NCBI RefSeq assembly: GCF_013705725.1
Contig: NZ_CP055481.1
Span: forward strand, 4,030,001-4,094,000
Reading direction: 5' to 3'
From: Klebsiella sp. RHBSTW-00484
GTDB taxonomy: Bacteria; Pseudomonadota; Gammaproteobacteria; Enterobacterales; Enterobacteriaceae
DNA length: 64,000 bases
Made by a program: the position numbers and the translations under genes. Every line of letters starts with the position of its first letter. Position 1 is the stretch's first letter. Below are positions 59,017 through 64,000 of the stretch, piece after piece. A model generated the notes under the pieces. That model was not told where the DNA came from. It saw nothing but the letters and a program-made list of their open reading frames with translations, and made no database searches.

Positions 59017-59383
59017 GATTAACTCAGGTCGACTCAGTTGAAAATACAGAGGAGTTTCTGTCGCCAGGCGGCAGAGAATTAACTCACGCCGGGAAAGCGG
59101 GCTGAATTACCGGCTAATATTATCACTGTGTGACACCCCCACTTTTAGCAAATAGCCATGTCCAGAGCGTGCTATACCCTAAATAATTCGAGTTACAGGA
59201 AGGCGGCGACGCAGTGAATCCCCAGGAGCTTACTCCGGTAAGTGACTGGGGTGAACGAGGAAAGCCAACGCACATGCAACTTGAAGTATGACGGGTATAC
59301 ACAACAGATGTCAGAGGCCGGGCATCGTTTTTTAACAAGAGATCGGTTACTGTGAGCCCGATTAATTGATAGAAGGGATTTTT
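59017..59383. other. Intergenic region upstream of ybhK
   Basis: The 367 bp contain the start region of the divergent WG gene, a complete ERIC element (59173-59299) and the ybhK leader. The ERIC would be transcribed as part of the ybhK 5' region if the promoter lies upstream of it. Confidence 0.55.
59173..59299. repeat. ERIC (IRU) element, complete 127 bp
   Basis: It runs from TATACCCTAAATAATTCGAG to AACTTGAAGTATGACGGGTA and is exactly 127 bp with inverted ends. The centre carries the widely used ERIC core segments GTGAATCCCCAGGAGCTTAC and TAAGTGACTGGGGTGAACG. Confidence 0.92.
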
Positions 59384-60289
59384 ATGCGCAATCGTACTTT
59401 CGCCGATCTTGATCGCGTTGTGGCTCTGGGCGGCGGACATGGGCTGGGCCGGGTAATGTCATCACTCTCCTCCCTTGGCTCACGCCTGACCGGTATTGTC
59501 ACCACCACCGATAACGGCGGTTCCACAGGGCGAATTCGCCGCGCGGAAGGTGGCATCGCCTGGGGAGATATGCGCAACTGTATTAATCAGCTTATTGCCG
59601 AACCCAGCGTGGCGTCGGCGATGTTTGAATATCGTTTTAGCGGTAACGGCGAACTCTCCGGACATAACCTCGGAAATCTGATGTTAAAGGCGCTGGATCA
59701 CCTGAGCGTACGGCCTCTTGAAGCGATCAATCTGATCAGAAATCTGCTTAAAGTCGACGCGCTGCTGATTCCCATGTCGGAACAACCGGTCGACCTGATG
59801 GCGATTGACCACGAAGGGCATGAAGTATACGGCGAAGTGAATATTGACCAGCTCGCCTGCGTGCCGCGCGAACTGATGCTCTCCCCACCGGTTCCCACTA
59901 CTCGCGAAGCGATAGAGGCGATTGCCGAAGCCGATTTAATTCTTATCGGACCAGGTAGCTTCTATACCAGCCTGATGCCGATTATTTTGCTCGATGAGAT
60001 GGCGCAGGCGCTGCGCCGCACGCCCGCACCGATGGTGTTTATCGATAACCTTGGTAAAGAACATAGCCCTGCCGCCAGCCTGGCACTGGCGGACCGGGTG
60101 GCCATTATGGAGCAACATATCGGCAAGCGGGTGATTGACGCGTTAGTGATCGGCCCGAAAGCGGACACCACAGGTATTGAACATCGGGTGGTTATCCAGA
60201 CGCCGCTGGACGCCAGCGATGTCCCTTATCGCCACGATCGGCAGCTATTACGCAGCGCGCTGGAAAAAGCGATCCAGGAGTTAGGCTAA
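59384..60289 (+). CDS. ybhK: YbhK, gluconeogenesis factor (YvcK/CofD family)
   Basis: This 301-residue cytoplasmic protein of the YvcK/CofD fold binds UDP-sugar in Gram-positive relatives and affects carbon flow and cell shape. Conserved [43 protein letters not shown] and [14 protein letters not shown]. The start at 59384 (MRNRTFAD) matches E. coli; an in-frame ATG 6 codons earlier lacks a ribosome site. Confidence 0.94.
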   Translation: MRNRTFADLDRVVALGGGHGLGRVMSSLSSLGSRLTGIVTTTDNGGSTGRIRRAEGGIAWGDMRNCINQLIAEPSVASAMFEYRFSGNGELSGHNLGNLMLKALDHLSVRPLEAINLIRNLLKVDALLIPMSEQPVDLMAIDHEGHEVYGEVNIDQLACVPRELMLSPPVPTTREAIEAIAEADLILIGPGSFYTSLMPIILLDEMAQALRRTPAPMVFIDNLGKEHSPAASLALADRVAIMEQHIGKRVIDALVIGPKADTTGIEHRVVIQTPLDASDVPYRHDRQLLRSALEKAIQELG

Positions 60290-60337
60290 TTCTCAAGGCA
60301 GCGTTATTCTGGCCACCAATCCAGCCAGGCTTAAAAT

Positions 60338-60354
60338 CTTAAGGTTGTCTTAAA
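60338..60354 (+). promoter_or_regulatory. PmrA box upstream of eptA
   Basis: CTTAAG-GTTGT-CTTAAA is the direct-repeat PmrA box (two hexamers with a 5-bp spacer). A third CTTAAA at 60330-60335 lies just upstream. It is about 45-60 bp before the eptA start and supports positive autoregulation of eptA-pmrAB. Confidence 0.82.
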
Positions 60355-60399
60355 AAAACATCGGCAACATAGCGACCATCTCTTTATGTGGACGTCGCT

Positions 60400-62043
60400 A
60401 TGTCACTATTTTCTTTACGTCGGCCGGTGGTTAGCCGTACAACCTATCTGATTCTGTTTGCCTGCTATATTGGGCTGGTACTGAATCTCGCCTTCTATCG
60501 TCAGGTATTTACCCTGCTGCCGGTCAACGGCCTGCACAACTGGCTGGTGTTCCTCAGCATGCCGATAGTGGCAATTAGCGTGATGAACATCATTACCACC
60601 ATCGCCTCGTTCCTGAAGCTTGACCGTCTGATTATTAGCCTGTTTATCTTGCTGAGCGCCTCGGCCCAATATTTTATCTGGAACTTCGGGGTGGTGATTG
60701 ATAGGGGAATGATCACCAACATTATTGATACCACGCCAGCTGAAAGCTTTGCCCTGCTCTCCAGCAAAATGGTTCTGATCCTCGGCCTTTCCGGGGTTCT
60801 GGCGGTAGCTGTCGCCTGGTGGGTTAAAATTCGTAAACCGCAAACGTTATGGCGCGGCGTCGCCATGCGCCTGCTCAGCATCGTGGTTTCAGCACTGTTG
60901 ATTATTCTGGTCGCCGCGCTGTTTTATAAAGATTACGCCTCGGTGTTTCGCAATAACAAAGAGCTGGTGAAATCTTTGAGTCCGTCGAACAGTATTGTGG
61001 CGATGAATTCCTGGCATGCACATAACAGAATGGCCAATCTGCCGCTGGTAAGAATTGGCACAGACGCCGTGCAGAAGCCGGAAATGCGCAACGGAGCGAA
61101 GAAAAACCTGACCATTGTCGTGTTAGGTGAAACCTCAAGAGCGGCGAATTTTTCGCTCAACGGCTATTCTCGCGAAACCAACCCGCGTCTGAAGCAAGAT
61201 AACGTGGTCTATTTCCCGAATACCACTTCCTGCGGCACCGCCACGGCAGTTTCCGTGCCGTGCATGTTCTCTAATATGCCGCGTGCCCACTATGATGAAG
61301 AGTTGGCGCAGCATCAGGAGGGCGCACTGGATATCCTGCAACGCGCAGGAGTTAAGGTACTGTGGAGCGACAACGATGGCGGCTGCAAAGGGGCCTGCGA
61401 CCGGGTTCCGCACCAGAACGTGACCAGGCTCAATCTGAGCGGTCAGTGCATTGATGGCGAGTGCTACGATGAAGTGTTGTTCCATAATCTGGAGAGCTAC
61501 ATCGACGGTTTGCAACAGGACGGGATTATCGTTCTGCATACTATCGGCAGCCACGGTCCGACCTATTACAATCGCTATCCGCCGCAGTTCAAACAGTTCA
61601 CACCGACCTGCGAAACCAATGAAATTCAGGGTTGCACTCAGCAGCAGCTCACCAACACCTACGACAATACGGTTTTGTATGTCGATTATGTGGTCGATAA
61701 AGCGATAAAATTATTGCAGTCGAAGCAGGACAAATTTACCACCAGCCTGGTGTACCTCTCGGACCACGGCGAATCGCTGGGGGAAGATGGGGTTTATTTA
61801 CACGGTCTGCCGTGGTCCATTGCGCCTGATACGCAAAAGCATGTACCGATGCTCTTGTGGCTGTCGCCGGATTATCAACAGCGCTATGGCGTATCCGGAC
61901 AGTGTTTACAGCAAAAAGCGAAAACACAACCGTATTCACAGGATAATCTCTTCTCCACCCTACTCGGCCTGCTCGGGGTTCAAACCCATGAGTATCAGGC
62001 AACAGATGATATTTTAACGCCATGCAGAGAGGCAGGCCGATGA
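60400..62043 (+). CDS. eptA: Lipid A phosphoethanolamine transferase EptA (PmrC)
   Basis: This 547-residue inner-membrane protein, the E. coli length, adds phosphoethanolamine to lipid A phosphate, which lowers polymyxin binding. Five N-terminal helices (about 15-175), then the periplasmic sulfatase-fold domain with GETSR (Glu244), [13 protein letters not shown] (nucleophile Thr280), disulfide cysteines (CGT...VPC, CKGAC, CIDGEC), HTIGSHGP and [11 protein letters not shown]. The ATG at 60400 is favoured over an in-frame GTG at 60388. Its stop overlaps pmrA (ATGA). The canonical eptA-basRS locus is elsewhere in E. coli and Salmonella. Confidence 0.94.
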   Translation: MSLFSLRRPVVSRTTYLILFACYIGLVLNLAFYRQVFTLLPVNGLHNWLVFLSMPIVAISVMNIITTIASFLKLDRLIISLFILLSASAQYFIWNFGVVIDRGMITNIIDTTPAESFALLSSKMVLILGLSGVLAVAVAWWVKIRKPQTLWRGVAMRLLSIVVSALLIILVAALFYKDYASVFRNNKELVKSLSPSNSIVAMNSWHAHNRMANLPLVRIGTDAVQKPEMRNGAKKNLTIVVLGETSRAANFSLNGYSRETNPRLKQDNVVYFPNTTSCGTATAVSVPCMFSNMPRAHYDEELAQHQEGALDILQRAGVKVLWSDNDGGCKGACDRVPHQNVTRLNLSGQCIDGECYDEVLFHNLESYIDGLQQDGIIVLHTIGSHGPTYYNRYPPQFKQFTPTCETNEIQGCTQQQLTNTYDNTVLYVDYVVDKAIKLLQSKQDKFTTSLVYLSDHGESLGEDGVYLHGLPWSIAPDTQKHVPMLLWLSPDYQQRYGVSGQCLQQKAKTQPYSQDNLFSTLLGLLGVQTHEYQATDDILTPCREAGR

Positions 62044-62711
62044 AAATTTTAGTCATTGAAGACGATGCGCTCCTGTTACAAGGATTAATTCTGGCGATGC
62101 AAAGCGAGGGCTACGTGTGCGACGGCGTGTCGACAGCCCATGAAGCGGCGCTCTCTCTGGCCAGCAACCACTACAGCCTTATCGTTCTCGATTTGGGGTT
62201 ACCGGATGAGGACGGCCTGCATTTCCTGGCGCGCATGCGTCGGGAGAAGTTTAGTCAGCCGGTGCTGATCCTCACCGCCCGCGATACCGTTGATGACCGT
62301 ATCAGCGGCCTGGATACGGGGGCGGATGACTATCTGGTAAAACCTTTCGCTCTTGAAGAGCTGAACGCGCGTATTCGCGCCCTGCTGCGTCGCCACAATA
62401 ATCAGGGCGATAATGAGCTGACAGTGGGTAATTTGCGCCTTAACGTCACCCGCCGTCTGGTGTGGCTCGGCGAACAGTCTCTGGATCTGACTCCTAAAGA
62501 GTACGCCCTGCTCTCACGCCTGATGATGAAAGCGGGCAGCCCGGTGCACCGCGAGATTCTCTACAACGATATTTACAGCTGGGATAACGAACCGGCCACC
62601 AACACGCTGGAGGTGCACATCCACAATCTGCGCGACAAGGTGGGTAAAGCGCGGATCCGCACCGTTCGGGGTTTCGGCTATATGTTGGTAGATAATGCGG
62701 AGACTGAATAA
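62040..62711 (+). CDS. pmrA: Response regulator PmrA (BasR)
   Basis: This 223-residue OmpR-family regulator has a receiver domain (about 1-115, acidic pocket EDD at 7-9, phospho-acceptor Asp51 in [11 protein letters not shown], Thr in LTARD, Lys in VKPF) and a DNA-binding winged helix (about 125-220: [13 protein letters not shown]...[11 protein letters not shown]...[11 protein letters not shown]). It is coupled to eptA by 4 bp overlap and activates genes behind CTTAAT-N5-CTTAAT boxes. Confidence 0.94.
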   Translation: MKILVIEDDALLLQGLILAMQSEGYVCDGVSTAHEAALSLASNHYSLIVLDLGLPDEDGLHFLARMRREKFSQPVLILTARDTVDDRISGLDTGADDYLVKPFALEELNARIRALLRRHNNQGDNELTVGNLRLNVTRRLVWLGEQSLDLTPKEYALLSRLMMKAGSPVHREILYNDIYSWDNEPATNTLEVHIHNLRDKVGKARIRTVRGFGYMLVDNAETE

Positions 62712-62715
62712 CGCT

Positions 62716-63813
62716 ATGCCTCTGTTTGTCAGTAAAAACTGGACCATGCGCCATCGGCTGCTGCTGACTATCGGCGCTATTCTGGCGGTTTGTCAGTTGA
62801 TTAGCGTGTTCTGGCTGTGGCATGAAAGCCAGGAACAGATCCAACTACTGGTGGCCAGCGCCATTGAGGGGCACAACAACCAAAAGCATGTTGAGCATGA
62901 AGTCCGGGAAGCGGTCGCCAGCCTATTGATCCCAAGCCTGTTGATTATCGGCCTGGCTCTCTATATCAGCTTGCTGGCGGTCAAAAAAATCACCAAACCG
63001 CTGTCCCGACTGCAAGAAGAGCTGGAGAGTCGTACCCCAGACAATCTCCAGCCGATTACGCTAAAAGAGTCGGTGCCGGAAGTCACCGCAGTGACTAGCG
63101 CGATTAATCAACTGGTTTCTCGCCTGAATCTTACACTGGACCGCGAGCGCCTGTTTACCGCCGACGTCGCCCATGAACTGCGCACGCCGCTTGCCGGGCT
63201 GCGTCTGCATCTGGAGCTGCTGGCAAAAGTCCATAGCGTCAGCGTAGACCCGCTGATTCAGCGGCTCGATCAAATGACCAACAGCATCAATCAATTGCTT
63301 CAGCTGGCGCGCGTCGGCCAGTCATTTTCCGCCGGGAGCTATCAGCAGGTGGCGCTGAAAGAGGACGTTGTCGAACCGCTACAAGATGAGCTACAGGCGA
63401 TGCTGGCACAGCGGCAACAGAAGCTGGTGCTTGACGAAGAAAGTGGTGAGGCGATTGTGTCAGGCGACGCTACGCTGGTGCGGGTGATTTTACGTAACCT
63501 GGTGGAAAACGCGCATCGTTACAGCCCCATCGGGTCGACGATTCGCGTGTCGATAAAGCCCGGCCTGACGTCAATTCTGGCGGTAGAGGATGAAGGCCCG
63601 GGAATTGATGAAGCGAAAAGCGGTGAATTGAGCAAAGCGTTTGTGCGTATGGACAGCCGCTACGGTGGTATTGGTCTCGGGCTCAGTATCGTTACCCGCA
63701 TAGCCCAGTTGCATGATGCCCAATTCTTTTTACATAACCGTCAGCCCGGTCCAGGGGTTCGCGCCTGGGTGCTGTTCCCTAAAACTTCCCGTCAGAACGT
63801 CAGCACCCACTGA
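62716..63813 (+). CDS. pmrB: Sensor histidine kinase PmrB (BasS)
   Basis: This 365-residue inner-membrane sensor has helix 1 (about 13-36), a short periplasmic loop (about 37-65), helix 2 (about 68-90), HAMP, the HisKA site VAHELRTPLAG (His153) and HATPase boxes NLVENAHRYSP, DEGPGID and GGIGLGLSIV. The loop carries EHEVRE, an ExxE pattern like that used for ferric iron sensing, but otherwise differs from E. coli BasS. The start at 62716 (MPLFVSKNWTMRHRL) aligns with E. coli; an in-frame ATG at 62695 lies in pmrA. Confidence 0.93.
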   Translation: MPLFVSKNWTMRHRLLLTIGAILAVCQLISVFWLWHESQEQIQLLVASAIEGHNNQKHVEHEVREAVASLLIPSLLIIGLALYISLLAVKKITKPLSRLQEELESRTPDNLQPITLKESVPEVTAVTSAINQLVSRLNLTLDRERLFTADVAHELRTPLAGLRLHLELLAKVHSVSVDPLIQRLDQMTNSINQLLQLARVGQSFSAGSYQQVALKEDVVEPLQDELQAMLAQRQQKLVLDEESGEAIVSGDATLVRVILRNLVENAHRYSPIGSTIRVSIKPGLTSILAVEDEGPGIDEAKSGELSKAFVRMDSRYGGIGLGLSIVTRIAQLHDAQFFLHNRQPGPGVRAWVLFPKTSRQNVSTH

Positions 63814-63884
63814 TGGAAGAAGGTAACGACAATAACAAAGGCGCAGGTAACTGCCAGGTATTCGCGGAAGGTTAATTTTTGCAT
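63792..63884 (-). CDS. PmrR-like small membrane peptide (30 residues)
   Basis: The peptide starts MQKLTFREYLAV, has one hydrophobic helix (about 9-23) and ends FFHQWVLTF. A good Shine-Dalgarno (GAGGA, 7 bp spacer) precedes the ATG. It recalls the 29-residue PmrR of E. coli/Salmonella (same size, shared E.L, VV, W..T pattern and aromatic end), which inhibits LpxT so that lipid A phosphates stay open to EptA. It converges on pmrB, overlapping its last 22 bp, and has a perfect PmrA box upstream. The homology is by eye and not tested. Confidence 0.62.
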   Translation of the reverse strand: MQKLTFREYLAVTCAFVIVVTFFHQWVLTF

Positions 63885-63926
63885 GGCGCTATCCTCAGTA
63901 GATTGAGGATAGTTTCGCCGAACAAT

Positions 63927-63943
63927 ATTAAGCCAACATTAAG
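63927..63943 (-). promoter_or_regulatory. Perfect PmrA box upstream of the small membrane peptide
   Basis: On the minus strand CTTAAT-GTTGG-CTTAAT is an exact two-hexamer PmrA box. A TATCCT -10-like sequence lies 15 bp downstream (63906-63911), and the peptide start is 43 bp from the box. Confidence 0.82.
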
Positions 63944-64000
63944 GGCCACGGAAAAACGAGATTGAATCCGTGACTGGAAATCCCGGGTCGCAGACGGCTA
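63944..64000. other. Window end, no gene recognised
   Basis: The last bases end in CCCGGGTCGCAGACGGCTA, which looks like the arm of another REP of the type split by the IS at 51216. Too little is visible to be sure. Confidence 0.3.

Overview
This is a chromosomal window from a gamma-proteobacterium of the family Enterobacteriaceae. From ybiT to ybhK the gene order follows the E. coli K-12 18-minute region read in reverse: ybiT, ldtB, ybiR-mntR, mntS, opgE, ompX, rhtA, dps, glnHPQ, ybiO, rlmF, fiu, ybiX, ybiI, ybiJ, ybiB, dinG, rhlE, cecR-ybhGFSR, ybhQ, ybhP-clsB-ybhN, ybhL, moaEDCBA, ybhK. The extra genes between these blocks, the style of the REP sequences and one ERIC element suggest a Klebsiella/Raoultella/Kluyvera-type organism rather than Escherichia. 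The genus is an inference and is not proven here. Family assignments rest on recalled protein sequences and visible motifs; no search was run.

Bases 1-12600 hold the end of ybiT (ABC-F), a DSP-type tyrosine phosphatase, the Lpp-anchoring L,D-transpeptidase ldtB, a beta-glucoside unit (GH1 plus a GntR/UTRA regulator with two palindromic operators), an aldo/keto reductase, manganese homeostasis (ybiR-mntR, mntS with an MntR box), the glucan phosphoethanolamine transferase opgE, ompX and rhtA. Bases 12700-23500 hold dps, the nitrogen-controlled glnHPQ operon (sigma-54 promoter, NtrC sites), the ybiO channel, rlmF, a flavin-reductase-like gene and the Fur-controlled fiu-ybiX pair. Bases 23700-33800 hold ybiJ, a secreted EEP-fold protein in AT-rich DNA, a divergent adeP/ade adenine module, ybiB, dinG (LexA box) and rhlE.

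Bases 33980-41900 form an inserted metabolic island: an operon for an MFS sugar-acid-type transporter, a short-chain dehydrogenase, a split transketolase and a second-type AdhE, with a divergent LysR regulator. It sits exactly between rhlE and cecR, which are adjacent and divergent in E. coli. Bases 41930-51150 hold cecR with its 20-bp palindrome, the ybhGFSR exporter, ybhQ, and ybhP-clsB-ybhN (cardiolipin). An IS481-family element at 51216-52509 has split a REP palindrome, leaving a 4-bp duplication. ybhL and moaEDCBA follow, with a Moco riboswitch and a ModE box.

Bases 56400-64000 hold a DUF4431-type secreted protein facing a WG-repeat protein, an ERIC element, ybhK, and then eptA-pmrA-pmrB with its own PmrA box. 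A 30-residue membrane peptide, convergent to pmrB and itself behind a perfect PmrA box, resembles PmrR. Together these form what looks like a self-contained lipid A phosphoethanolamine regulon at an unusual position.
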